Assembly: GCA_964643885.1 (NCBI GenBank)
Contig: CAZXUI010000015.1
Location: 4,877-68,876 of the forward strand
DNA: 64,000 nt
Direction of reading: 5' to 3'
From: CAADGL01 sp964643885
GTDB taxonomy: Bacteria; Planctomycetota; Phycisphaerae; UBA1845; Fen-1342
Shown here: positions 51,994 through 60,782 of the stretch, piece by piece
Position numbering within the stretch: position 1 is the stretch's first letter
How the letters are laid out: every line of letters starts with the position of its first letter
Translations under genes and position numbers: made by a program
The notes under the pieces: model-generated
What the model saw: only the letters and a program-made list of their open reading frames with translations
The model's database searches: none
Told to the model about the DNA's origin: nothing

Positions 51994-53129
51994 CACAACC
52001 CCGCCGGCACGCTCAGCACCGGCAGCGCGCAGCCGCCCTCGCGCTCCGCGTCGCGCTTGTCGCGCTCGTTCGCGTAACACTCCGCAGGCCCGACCGCCTG
52101 CGGCCACACGCCGCGCTCGAGCAGAAACTGCCGCACGTCCGTGCACAGGTGGCACTTGTTCGCGTAGCCCTTCGCCCGCGGCCGATACCCGTACGGCCCC
52201 GCCCGCCGCATCAGCTCGTAGCTCCCGCCGTGAGCAACCGCATCCACGACCGGATTCTCGCGCCAGCCCGCCGCCAGCCGCTCCCACACCGCCTCGATCC
52301 CGCCCTCGTGCGCATTGCCGAGAATGATCCCGCTGCACACACCTGGGAAGACGTTGCCGTAAGGGTCGACGTGCACGTGCCGGCTGTGCAGCACCTCCTC
52401 CATGCAATTCTGATCGGCGAAAGCCTCGGCCGGACGGCCCGCGTAATAGCCCGCCAGCCGCAGCGCCGCCCGACCCGTCAGCCGGTCCGAATGCCGCGCC
52501 AGCGCATCGCGAAACGCCGCCCGCTTCTGCTCGTCCGAGACCCCGCGCAGCTCCGTCGGCTGATTGAAGAAATCCCACCAGCGCACCACCACCCGCCCGC
52601 GGCCGAGCACCTGCCGGGCCACGTTCACACACCGCGCCACGCGCTCGAAGGCGATGAACTCCTGGTGATAGACGTCGGCGCTGACGACCAGCTTCTCCAT
52701 CCCCAGCGCGGCGAGCAATTCCAGCCGCGCCCGCGTCAGATCGTCATCCTCCGCCCAGTACGCGTTCGTCTCCACCTTCTCCAGCGGCGTCAGGCCGGCA
52801 TCACGGGCCGCACGAATCAGCGCCACCAGCCGCACCCAGTCGCCGAACGGCTCCCCGCCGGCCAGGTGAATCCGCATCCGCCGGCCGTCGCGGGCGGCGA
52901 GCCGATCCAGGCCGCGCCAGAACCCGACCGCCTCCGCGACCGACATCTCCCCGCCCCGCTCCGGCGAACTGTAGACATAGCAGAACGCGCAGCGGGCGTT
53001 GCACCAGTAGGTGACCATCAGCCCGGCGTATTCCCACACCGCCAGCCTCGGCTCGACACTCACAGACCTGACACCCACGTCCGCCGTCACTGCGAAGCTC
53101 TCCGCCGCCCGCCCCTCCATCGCCCGCAA
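51993..53129 (-). CDS. Radical SAM protein with SPASM-like C-terminus
   Basis: 378 residues. The 4Fe-4S/SAM site is CNARCAFC (Cys 43, 47, 50), followed by IHLAGGEPFGDW, the GGEP SAM-binding motif. Near 240-270 NCMEEVLHSRHVHVDPYGNV, FPGVCSGIILGNAHEG, and at 325-340 the CHLCTDVRQFLL segment, supply further cysteines as in SPASM/twitch enzymes. These bind auxiliary clusters and commonly modify peptides or proteins. The exact product is unknown. Its stop overlaps the start of a small frame encoding heptapeptide repeats. Upstream the gene is divergent from a hypothetical gene. Confidence 0.9.
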   Translation of the reverse strand: MRAMEGRAAESFAVTADVGVRSVSVEPRLAVWEYAGLMVTYWCNARCAFCYVYSSPERGGEMSVAEAVGFWRGLDRLAARDGRRMRIHLAGGEPFGDWVRLVALIRAARDAGLTPLEKVETNAYWAEDDDLTRARLELLAALGMEKLVVSADVYHQEFIAFERVARCVNVARQVLGRGRVVVRWWDFFNQPTELRGVSDEQKRAAFRDALARHSDRLTGRAALRLAGYYAGRPAEAFADQNCMEEVLHSRHVHVDPYGNVFPGVCSGIILGNAHEGGIEAVWERLAAGWRENPVVDAVAHGGSYELMRRAGPYGYRPRAKGYANKCHLCTDVRQFLLERGVWPQAVGPAECYANERDKRDAEREGGCALPVLSVPAGL

Positions 53130-53221
53130 TTCGCCCCTGTTGGAGAATACCCGCCCGGCCGGTCGGGCGCGCGGCCATTCCGCTCAAAGCCCGCCCCGTG
53201 CCCGCCCGCCGCCCGGCCAGG

Positions 53222-53250
53222 TTGACGCCGCAAGCACCGGACTGTAGCGT
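53222..53250 (+). promoter_or_regulatory. Weak candidate promoter
   Basis: TTGACG (53222-53227), a 17-base spacer and TAGCGT (53245-53250), about 50 bases before the start at 53302. The -35 box is good, the -10 poor. Confidence 0.25.
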
Positions 53251-53301
53251 CACCAAGCCGATGGGGCTGTCGGGTGACCATTTCGCCCTGCACCGGGATC
53301 T

Positions 53302-53802
53302 ATGAAGGCAAGCACGATCCGCACCCTGGCCGTTCAGCTCGCGCCCTCGCGCGGCGAGCCCGCTGCCGAGCTCGATCAGCGGCTCGCGGCCGACCCGCGC
53401 TGCCCCGTCGCCCGCTACCTGGCCGGCTGCCAATGCCTCGACCGCAACCGCCCCGCCACGGCCGTGCGGCACATGATGATCGCCCACCACGCCGAGCCGG
53501 CCTTCGAATCCGCCGCTCTGCTGGTCTTCGCCGGCCTCAACTGGATCGCCCGCCGCCAGTCCGACCTGCTCACCGTGCTGCTGGATACGTGGCTGGAGTT
53601 CCGCCGGCCCGAGTTCGACCGCACACGCGCCGAACGGACGCTGCTCGACGTCTTCGATCAGCCCTGCCCCGTGCGTGAGCAAGTTTCTCCCCTGGCCAGG
53701 CGGCTGTGGCGGCTGCCGATTCCGATGCTGCGGACACAGATCAAGGCCGCCCTCGCGTCGACCGACGCCGGCCGGTTCCCCCTGCTCGTGGCGCCCGCCT
53801 GA
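53302..53802 (+). CDS. Helical protein of unknown function
   Basis: 166 residues, no signal peptide or membrane helix. Predominantly helical, with Ala/Arg-rich amphipathic segments resembling TPR-like pairs (AADPRCPVARYLAGCQCLD, RNRPATAVRHMMIAHHAEP, ESAALLVFAGLNWIARR). I do not recognise it. It ends two bases before the GT2 gene start, so the two are very likely co-translated and it may assist that pathway. Confidence 0.78.
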   Translation: MKASTIRTLAVQLAPSRGEPAAELDQRLAADPRCPVARYLAGCQCLDRNRPATAVRHMMIAHHAEPAFESAALLVFAGLNWIARRQSDLLTVLLDTWLEFRRPEFDRTRAERTLLDVFDQPCPVREQVSPLARRLWRLPIPMLRTQIKAALASTDAGRFPLLVAPA

Positions 53803-53804
53803 CG

Positions 53805-54524
53805 ATGCCCGCGCCGACCGAACGTGTCAGCGTCATCGTGCCAACCTACAACGAGCGCGAGAATCTCCCGCTTCTGGCCGAGCGCCTCTTCCGTACGCTC
53901 GACCCGGCCCGGTCCGAGCTGCTGATCGTCGACGACGACTCGCCCGACAAAACCGCCGCCGTCGCCGAGCAGCTCGCAACCACGCTCCCCGTCCGCTGCA
54001 TCGTCCGCCGCGGCGAGCGCGGCCTGGCAACGGCCGTGATTCGTGGCATGCACGAGGCGGCCGGCGAGATTCTCATCGTCATGGACGCCGACCTTTCGCA
54101 CCCGCCCGAGGCGATCCCCGCCCTGCTCGAGCCGCTGAACGACCCCGGCGTGCAGATGGTCATCGGCAGCCGCTTCGTGCCAGGCGGGCGGGTCGATCTG
54201 GATTGGCCGCTGCATCGCCGGCTCAATAGCCTCTTCGGCCGGCTGCTGGCCCGGCCGCTGACGCCGGTGCGCGACATGATGTCGGGCTTCTTCGCCGTGC
54301 GGCGGCGAGACGTATCGCTCGCGGGGCTGCGGCCGGTCGGATACAAGATCGCCCTTGAGCTGATCGTGCGCAACGGCTGGCGCCGTATCGTCGAGGTGCC
54401 GATCACCTTCGCGGACCGGGCCGCGGGGCGGACGAAGCTCAGCCTGGCCGAGCAGCTCCGCTACCTCGAGCATCTGCGGCGGCTGTATGGCCATGTGCTC
54501 TTCGGCCGGCGCGGCGGGAGATGA
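53805..54524 (+). CDS. Polyprenol-phosphate mannose synthase-like glycosyltransferase, family GT2
   Basis: 239 residues. Transfers a sugar from a nucleotide donor to polyprenyl phosphate at the inner membrane face. Motifs: VIVPTYNERENLPLLAERLF, LLIVDDDSPDKTAAVAEQL, GLATAVIRGM, the metal-binding MDADLSHPPEAIPALL, GSRFVPGGRV and MMSGFFAVRR. It matches DPM1-type synthases without C-terminal membrane helices. The next gene encodes a GT87-like membrane transferase, a probable user of the lipid-linked sugar. Confidence 0.92.
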   Translation: MPAPTERVSVIVPTYNERENLPLLAERLFRTLDPARSELLIVDDDSPDKTAAVAEQLATTLPVRCIVRRGERGLATAVIRGMHEAAGEILIVMDADLSHPPEAIPALLEPLNDPGVQMVIGSRFVPGGRVDLDWPLHRRLNSLFGRLLARPLTPVRDMMSGFFAVRRRDVSLAGLRPVGYKIALELIVRNGWRRIVEVPITFADRAAGRTKLSLAEQLRYLEHLRRLYGHVLFGRRGGR

Positions 54525-54528
54525 CGCA

Positions 54529-55863
54529 TTGCACGACCCCCAGCAGGCCGGCGGCAACGACTCGAAGGCTGATCGGGAATCAGTCCGGCCGCCGCCCGCC
54601 CGGCAGATCGCCTGGCCGCTCGTCGTGGCGGCCTACGCCGTCACCTTGTGCGTGATCGTCACGCTGCGGGCCGAGAGCACCACCGATTTCCGCGATTTCT
54701 GGGAGAACGCGGAGCACTTCCAGCGCACGGGCCGGATCAGCGCCGAGCTGGGCGTCCACAACTACCTGCCGACCTTTACGATCCTCGTCGCGCCGCTCGG
54801 GCTGCTCCCGCTCAAGGTCGCGATCGTGCTGTTCACGCTGCTCTCGCTGGCCGCCTTTGCGCTGGCGGTGCGCGAAGTGCAGCCGCTGCTCTGCGGCCGC
54901 CGCACCTGGCTGCCGGCCGGCGCGACATTCGCCGCGATCGCGCTGATCTTCGTCTACCTGACGAACTCGCTCTTTCTCGGCACGGTCAACGTTCTGCTGC
55001 TGGCACTGATCGTCGCGAGCCGCGTGGCCGTCCTGCGCGGGCAGAGCATCCTCGGCGGCGTCTGGCTCGGGCTGGCGATCGTGCTGAAGCTGCTGCCCGG
55101 CGCGCTGCTGATCCTCTATCTGCTGGAGCGGCGCTGGAAGGCGTCCGCGGCCACCGTCGCCGTGCTCGTCGCGCTGGCTTTCGGCCCGCCGCTGATGCTG
55201 CTCGGCCCGCAGGAGACGATCCGCCAGCACGCGGACTTCTACGAGCGCGCCATCCGCGGACACTCGGCGATGCGCAGCCTGCTCGACGAAAAACCGCCCA
55301 AGGCGAATTTCTCGAACAACGCCCTGCCGATCGTCGTGCGGCGGCTGTTCTCGCCGCTGACCGCCCACAAGGAGGAGACCGGCCGCGAGCTGCTGGTGAA
55401 TATCGCGGCGCTGCCGCCGCCGGTGATCGTCGCGATCTATTTCGCACTGCTGGCCGCGATCCTGATCGGCAGCGTCGCGGCCGCGCTGCGCCGCGGCGGC
55501 GATGCACACACGCGATTCGGCATCTGGTGCTGCGTCATGCTGCTCGCCTCGCCGCTGGTCTGGACGCACTATCTCGTGCTCGCCTACTGGCCGGTCGCCG
55601 TGCTCGTGCAGCACATCGCCGCGGCGCGACGCGCGGAACGGGCCGCGCCGGCCGCCCTCGCCGCCCTGACCGTCTGGTCGCTCGGCGTCGTCTGCCTGCT
55701 CTGGCCGGAGGCGCGTGCGGCCGGGGCGCAGATCGGCTCGGTGCTGGCCCTGTGGGCCGGTTTGATCGCCCGCCGGACGCCTGCGGATGAGACCGCGCGG
55801 GACGACGCGCCGCATGACGCGATCACGGAACCACGGGCTGCTACGGCTGCCGCGCCGCGGTGA
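54529..55863 (+). CDS. GT87-like membrane glycosyltransferase
   Basis: 444 residues from a TTG at 54529, preferred because GGGAG lies 8 bases upstream; an ATG at 54487 would overlap the GT2 gene by 38 bases. About ten membrane helices with the family-87 (DUF2029) pattern: FRDFWENAEHFQRTGRIS after the first helix, HNYLPTFTILVAPLGLLPL, LGLAIVLKLLPGALLILYLL and PLVWTHYLVLAYWP. These enzymes use polyprenyl-phosphate mannose as donor, fitting the upstream DPM1-like gene. Its 3' end overlaps the convergent TPR gene by 23 bases. Confidence 0.85.
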   Translation: MHDPQQAGGNDSKADRESVRPPPARQIAWPLVVAAYAVTLCVIVTLRAESTTDFRDFWENAEHFQRTGRISAELGVHNYLPTFTILVAPLGLLPLKVAIVLFTLLSLAAFALAVREVQPLLCGRRTWLPAGATFAAIALIFVYLTNSLFLGTVNVLLLALIVASRVAVLRGQSILGGVWLGLAIVLKLLPGALLILYLLERRWKASAATVAVLVALAFGPPLMLLGPQETIRQHADFYERAIRGHSAMRSLLDEKPPKANFSNNALPIVVRRLFSPLTAHKEETGRELLVNIAALPPPVIVAIYFALLAAILIGSVAAALRRGGDAHTRFGIWCCVMLLASPLVWTHYLVLAYWPVAVLVQHIAAARRAERAAPAALAALTVWSLGVVCLLWPEARAAGAQIGSVLALWAGLIARRTPADETARDDAPHDAITEPRAATAAAPR

Positions 55864-56944
55864 GCAAGCGCTGAAGCTCGCTCGAGTGCGGCGCAATCTC
55901 CAGCCCGCGCCGGGCGCACTCGACGACCTGCTCGCGCCGCCGCGCGTGCTTCTGCGGGTCGAGTTGATACAGCTCCAAAGCCACCGTCGCCAATCGCTCG
56001 AGCGCGGCAAGGTGCGACGGCTGCGCCGCGAGCACCGCCTCGAGCTGCGCACACGCATCCTCCAGCCGCCCGAGCCGCCAGTACGCCAGCGACAGATTCA
56101 TTCGCGCCTGGTCGCTTTCCCCCGCATCGCCCCCCGCCGCGATCACCTGTTCGAAATCCGCGGCCGCATCCTGCCAGCGCAGCAGATCCAGCAGCACCTC
56201 GCCGCGCCGCGCCCGCGCATCCGTGTGCCCAGGCGCCTGCTCCAGCACGCGGTTCCAGCACGCCAGCGCATCGGCAAGCTGCCCCAGTTCCTGGTGTGCG
56301 ACCGCCAGGTTGTGCCAGACCTGCGGCGTCGACACGCCCCGCTGCGTCAGCTCGCTCAGCTCCGTCGCCGCGGCCGCGAAGCGCTTCAACCGCAGCAGCA
56401 GCTCCGCATACTCCGCCCGCAGCGAGAGCTCCTCCGGCTCGGCCCGCACGAGCCGGCCGAGATACTCCGCGGCCGCGTGCCACTGCCGGGCCTCGACACA
56501 AACCCGCCACGCGTCGCGCAGCGCCCCGGGATGCTCCGCATCCTCGCGCAGCACCGCCCGCGCTCGATTCAGCCGCTCGCGCAGCCGGTCGAGCGACGAA
56601 TCCGCCGGCCAGATGACCTCCGCCTCCGCCACGCCGGCCGCCGGAGATGATTCCTGATCCTGGAACGCCGCCGGCGGAGGCGCGTCACGTACTGGGTCCC
56701 CGGCCGCGGAGCTCGATTCGTTTCCGACCGCATCGGGTCGCCGCTGCGCATCGACGATCGGGCGCGGCTGCGATTCGGATTGCCGGGCCGCGCGTGACGT
56801 CGGCTGGGACGCACGAGGTGGAACGCCGATCGAGATCGTCCGTGCCGGCGCAGCGGGCGCGGGGCGCAGCGCCTGCCACGTCCGCGCGACGAAGACGACG
56901 CCGAGTGCCACGCAACACGCCGCAAAGACCGTAAGCACCCGCAT
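55841..56944 (-). CDS. Membrane-anchored TPR protein
   Basis: 367 residues from the ATG at 56944; a longer frame upstream overlaps the neighbouring gene in another register and is unlikely. One N-terminal helix (VLTVFAACCVALGVVFVA) is followed by a Pro/Ser/Gln-rich linker of about 75 residues. Then come six or so tetratricopeptide repeats (AAEYLGRLVRAEPEELSLRA, VWHNLAVAHQELGQLADALA, LSLAYWRLGRLEDACAQLEA). It should face the periplasm and scaffold other proteins. It follows the FtsX permease gene by 29 bases on the same strand, in an operon with it and the ABC ATPase. Confidence 0.85.
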   Translation of the reverse strand: MRVLTVFAACCVALGVVFVARTWQALRPAPAAPARTISIGVPPRASQPTSRAARQSESQPRPIVDAQRRPDAVGNESSSAAGDPVRDAPPPAAFQDQESSPAAGVAEAEVIWPADSSLDRLRERLNRARAVLREDAEHPGALRDAWRVCVEARQWHAAAEYLGRLVRAEPEELSLRAEYAELLLRLKRFAAAATELSELTQRGVSTPQVWHNLAVAHQELGQLADALACWNRVLEQAPGHTDARARRGEVLLDLLRWQDAAADFEQVIAAGGDAGESDQARMNLSLAYWRLGRLEDACAQLEAVLAAQPSHLAALERLATVALELYQLDPQKHARRREQVVECARRGLEIAPHSSELQRLLTAARQP

Positions 56945-56973
56945 GATGGTTCCGAAGCCGCGCTGGCCGGACG

Positions 56974-59727
56974 CTACGCCACGTGCAGCGCCTCGACGAT
57001 GTTCGTCCGGGCCGCGTGCCGCGCCGGCAGCACGCCCGCCAGCAGACACAACCCGACCGTCAGCGAGACCGCCACGCCCAGCAGCGCCCAGGGCAACTGA
57101 AGCTCGACGCGGAAGCCCCACATCCGATCGACCAGCGTGATCACGTTCGTCGACAGGTGCAATCCGAGCACCAGCCCCAGCGCCGTCCCCAGCATCCCCA
57201 GCACCAGCGCCTCGCCGATCACCAGCCGCAGCACCTGGCCCCGCGTCGCGCCGACCGCGCGCAGAATCGCCAGCTCGCGCGAGCGGGCCGTCACGTTCGC
57301 CGCCATCAGGTTCGCCACGCCCAGCGCCGCCACCACCAGCGCCACCCCCGGAATCGCCGCCAGCAGCCGCGTGATCCGCGTCAGCTCCCGGTCGATCTCG
57401 TCCTTCAGCTCGCGGGCCGTCCCCGCGAACGCCTGCGGCGCATTGAGCCGCTCGCGAATCTCGCGCAGCACCGCCGCCTCGCGGGCCGCCTGCCAGCGCC
57501 GCTCCAGCGGCAGACTCGCGTCATACACATAGTCCGCCAGCCCGTCCGCACCGGTCGAGCTCCGCGCCGGCGGCCAGTCCGGCGGCGGCGGCTCCGGCGG
57601 CAGCTCGAAGTTCAGCAGCAGCATCTTCACCCCGTCGAAGCCGAACTTGTCGCGCAGGTCCGCGTTCGATCCCAGCACCGAGCCCGACGCGACCACGCTG
57701 AACTCCCCCTGCGCCTGAAAATACCCCGCCGCGATATCCAGCGCCGGCGACTGCATCACCGCCGCCACCTTGAAGACCCGCACGCGGCTGCCCAGGTACA
57801 CCTTGATCTCGTCGCCCTTGTGCTTGTTGCGCGAGCGGGCAAAATCATCCGCCACCACCACGTGGCCGCCCTGCTTCAGCAGCTCGCGCGCCTCCTCCAG
57901 CGTCCCCTCCACCATCTCCACCCGCACCAGGTCGAAAAACGTGTCCGGGTCGCAGCCCATGAACCACGTCACCGACTGAAGCACCTTGTCCATCAGCATC
58001 GGCGGCCGCTCCTGGATGATCACGTTGATCGCGTTCGCCGCCGTGCAGGCCCCGACGCCCTCGATCTCCTGGATCACCTCGGCCGCGTCCGGCCGCATCT
58101 GCTCGAAGCTCCACACGTACGCCTCGGGAAACTGCTGCGGAAACTGCCAGCCGCGGACGATGCTCTCGTTGACCACCATGATCTCGACGATCAGCGACAG
58201 CCCGACCATCAGGCCGCTGGCGATGCCGCTCGAACGCCACACCGCGTGCCCCACCTGCTCGCTCAGCAGCCGCACCCGCAGCCGCAGCGCCGCCGCGACG
58301 GCCGCCACCACCGGCCAGCTCACCACGCGGATGACCAGCGGCGCGACCAGCGAGTAGCCGATGTACAGCAGCACAATCGCCGCCGAGGCCCACTGGAAGA
58401 ACTCCATCGACCGTTGAATCCGCCCCATCAGGCCGAAGTGCTGCACGCTCAGCGTCAGCGCCGCCAGCAGAAGCACGCCCAGCAGCAGCAACGGATGCGG
58501 CCGGCGGGCCCGCGGGCGGGCCGCCTCCATCGGCGAGACCGAGACGGCCGCCGTGATCGGCACCAAGGCGGCCACGAGCGTCGTCAGCAGCCCGGCCAGG
58601 CCGGCCATGAGAATTCCGCGCGGATTGAGCGCGAACTGGCCGACGTATTCCGGCACGAGCTGCACGGTCAGCGCCGTCATGCCGAGACCGAAGGGGATGC
58701 CCGCCCCCACGCCCACAAGCCCCAGCGGCATCACCTCCAGCAGCATCAGCCAGGCAAGCTGGCCGCCCGTCACGCCCACGCAGCGCATCAGACCCAGCTC
58801 GTGGATGCGCTCGATCATCCCCATGCTGAGCGTGCTGAGAATCGTGATCAGCGCCGTCAGCAGCACCACGCAGCTCATCAGCGTGATCACCATCTCCTGC
58901 TGCCGCTGCGCGAACTGAATCTGCTGCATCCGCCCCTCGACGTTGCGGATCGTCGCGTTGGGCACGATCCGGCGCACGGCCGCACGCACCCGCACCGTCG
59001 CCCGGCCGATGTCCTTCCGGGCCGCCTCGTTCAGCACGATGTCGATCGACGTGATCAGGCCGAACTTCGAGTTGATCCGCTGGAGGTCCTCCAGCTTCGT
59101 CAGCGCCAGGGCCTTCTGAAAGCGCGCGACGCGCCGCCGCGCGATCAGCCCGACGATCTCCAGCTCGTACGGCTCGTCGCGCGAGCCGCCCCAGACGAAC
59201 AGCCGGTCCCCGAGCCCGACGCCCATCTCTTCCGCATAGGACGCATCCAGCAGGCACACCATCGAGTCGCCCGGCGCGAGCATCCGCCCCGCCAGCAGCG
59301 ACGCCGCGTGGTCGCGCACCGTCCCCTCGGTCGCCAGGTCGATTCCGTGCAGGTCCACCTCCGGGATGTCTGGCTTCCACTTCAGCGTCTGCGAATTGCG
59401 CTCCGCCAGCTCGTCGCGCCGCACCGTCAGCGCATGCAGCCGCTGCACGAGCAGTCCGTTGACCGCCTCGACGCCGTTGACCGCGGCCACCGCCTCCAGC
59501 AGCCGCGCCGGAATCTGGTCGTATTTGCCCAGCGGGCTCTGGACCGTGATGTGACTGCGCCCGACGTATCCGCCCGCCCACGCCATCACCGTCCGGCGAA
59601 CGGACTCGTAGCAGCATGAGACCCAGACGATCGTCGCGGTGCCGAGCATGATCGCCGCCACCGCACCGATCGAGCGGATCTGCCTAACCCGCCAGTTCCT
59701 GGTAGCCAGTTGCGACCAGTGCCGCAT
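56974..59727 (-). CDS. Large ABC transporter permease, FtsX/LolC-like
   Basis: 917 residues. Two FtsX repeats, each with a periplasmic domain and three or four helices: an N-terminal helix (IGAVAAIMLGTATIVWVSCCY), then VITLMSCVVLLTALITILSTLSMGM with IERIHELGLMRCVGVTGGQL. A second set ends in LLAAIPGVALVVAALGVANLM, TARSRELAILRAVGATRGQV and VALLCLLAGVLPARHAAR-like helices. Duplicate permeases of this kind move lipoproteins or lipids out of the inner membrane or drive export. The start overlaps the upstream ATPase gene by 44 bases, and the ATPase is its clear partner. Confidence 0.9.
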   Translation of the reverse strand: MRHWSQLATRNWRVRQIRSIGAVAAIMLGTATIVWVSCCYESVRRTVMAWAGGYVGRSHITVQSPLGKYDQIPARLLEAVAAVNGVEAVNGLLVQRLHALTVRRDELAERNSQTLKWKPDIPEVDLHGIDLATEGTVRDHAASLLAGRMLAPGDSMVCLLDASYAEEMGVGLGDRLFVWGGSRDEPYELEIVGLIARRRVARFQKALALTKLEDLQRINSKFGLITSIDIVLNEAARKDIGRATVRVRAAVRRIVPNATIRNVEGRMQQIQFAQRQQEMVITLMSCVVLLTALITILSTLSMGMIERIHELGLMRCVGVTGGQLAWLMLLEVMPLGLVGVGAGIPFGLGMTALTVQLVPEYVGQFALNPRGILMAGLAGLLTTLVAALVPITAAVSVSPMEAARPRARRPHPLLLLGVLLLAALTLSVQHFGLMGRIQRSMEFFQWASAAIVLLYIGYSLVAPLVIRVVSWPVVAAVAAALRLRVRLLSEQVGHAVWRSSGIASGLMVGLSLIVEIMVVNESIVRGWQFPQQFPEAYVWSFEQMRPDAAEVIQEIEGVGACTAANAINVIIQERPPMLMDKVLQSVTWFMGCDPDTFFDLVRVEMVEGTLEEARELLKQGGHVVVADDFARSRNKHKGDEIKVYLGSRVRVFKVAAVMQSPALDIAAGYFQAQGEFSVVASGSVLGSNADLRDKFGFDGVKMLLLNFELPPEPPPPDWPPARSSTGADGLADYVYDASLPLERRWQAAREAAVLREIRERLNAPQAFAGTARELKDEIDRELTRITRLLAAIPGVALVVAALGVANLMAANVTARSRELAILRAVGATRGQVLRLVIGEALVLGMLGTALGLVLGLHLSTNVITLVDRMWGFRVELQLPWALLGVAVSLTVGLCLLAGVLPARHAARTNIVEALHVA

Positions 59728-60463
59728 CGCCCGAACCCCTCGGCTCCAGTGTGCCGATCACGCGCCCGTCGCGAATGACCACCACCTCGTCGGCGTGGGC
59801 CGCCCCCAGCGCCTCGTGCGTCACCATCAGAATCGTCTTGCCCTGCTCGCCCGCGATCCGCTGCATCAGCCGCCAGATCTCCAGCGACTGCTTCGAGTCC
59901 AGATTGCCCGTCGGCTCATCCGCCAGAATGATCGCCGGATCATTCAGCAGCGCCCGCGCGATCGCCACTCGCTGCTGCTCGCCCCCGGAAAGCGCGTCCG
60001 GCCGGTGCTCCGCCCGCGGCTCCAGATGCACCAGCCGCAGCAGCTCCTGCACCCGCTCGCGGATGTCACGCAGCGGCTGACCGTCGACCAGCCGCGGCAA
60101 CGCCACGTTCTCGCTGGCCGTCAGCGCCGGCAGAAGATTGAAGTCCTGAAAGATCACACCGATCCGCCGGCGGCGAAAGATCGTCCGCGCCCGGTCGGTA
60201 AGCGCCGCCAGGTCCTGCCCCTCGATCACTACCTGCCCGCTCGTCGGCGGCGTCAACCCGCCGACCACGTGCAGCAGCGTGCTCTTGCCCGAGCCGCTCG
60301 CCCCCATGATCGCCACGAACCGGCCGGCACGAACCTGAAGCGAGACGCCGTCCAGCGCCACGACGCGATGAGTGGGACTCTCGTAGACCTTGCGCAGGTT
60401 GCGGATGTCGACCACGACCGGCGCAGCCGTCTCGGGCGTGATCGCGTGTGGACTGGCTTCCAT
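59684..60463 (-). CDS. ABC transporter ATP-binding protein, LolD/MacB type
   Basis: 259 residues from the ATG at 60463; a longer upstream frame is not family-like. Walker A GASGSGKST near 50, Q-loop VIFQDFNLLPALTASENVALP, signature LSGGEQQRVAIARALL, Walker B IILADEPTGNLDSKQS and switch His in VTHEA. It energises the FtsX-like permease encoded next, with which it overlaps. The subfamily (LolD, MacB, FtsE) exports lipoproteins or peptides using transmembrane force. Confidence 0.95.
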   Translation of the reverse strand: MEASPHAITPETAAPVVVDIRNLRKVYESPTHRVVALDGVSLQVRAGRFVAIMGASGSGKSTLLHVVGGLTPPTSGQVVIEGQDLAALTDRARTIFRRRRIGVIFQDFNLLPALTASENVALPRLVDGQPLRDIRERVQELLRLVHLEPRAEHRPDALSGGEQQRVAIARALLNDPAIILADEPTGNLDSKQSLEIWRLMQRIAGEQGKTILMVTHEALGAAHADEVVVIRDGRVIGTLEPRGSGDAALVATGYQELAG

Positions 60464-60782
60464 CGCGGCCAGTGTAGGCGCGGCCCGCATCCGCCACAAC
60501 GAGCCGGCCGGCCCATTCCCGCCGCCGCCCGAAGGCCTGGCCCCTGTTCGAGATCGCTGCATAGAATCTTCCCCTGGCGGCCCGCGCGGGCCCGCACGGG
60601 TGTTCGCCCGCGACGACGGCATATTCGCATCGCGCCATCCCGCACACACGTGTGGCTCGATGCGCCGCCGCGTTCCGCAGCGTGGGAAGGCCGGCTGCGG
60701 CGACGAACGAAGCGTCGCCGGCGGCGCAACGCGGCCGCGGGGGCAGTCGTCGCTGTTCGAACGGGCGGATTGGAGCAGGCCC
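60464..60782. other. 319-base divergent gap
   Basis: Lies between the ABC ATPase (minus) and HAD phosphatase (plus). It contains a perfect 14-base palindrome GGCCCGCGCGGGCC (60579-60592) and a lone TAGAAT (60562-60567) without a good -35 box. The open frame crossing it shows no family-like sequence. I see no gene. Confidence 0.4.

Noticed and set aside
46635..53129. Genomic island attached to tRNA-Leu
   Set aside because: No integrase, no direct repeat of the tRNA 3' end, and flanking genes (kdsB, pyrG) are housekeeping.
56983..59619. Long plus-strand frame of about 878 codons
   Set aside because: Antisense to the FtsX permease; composition is His/Gln/Arg-rich without any family motif.
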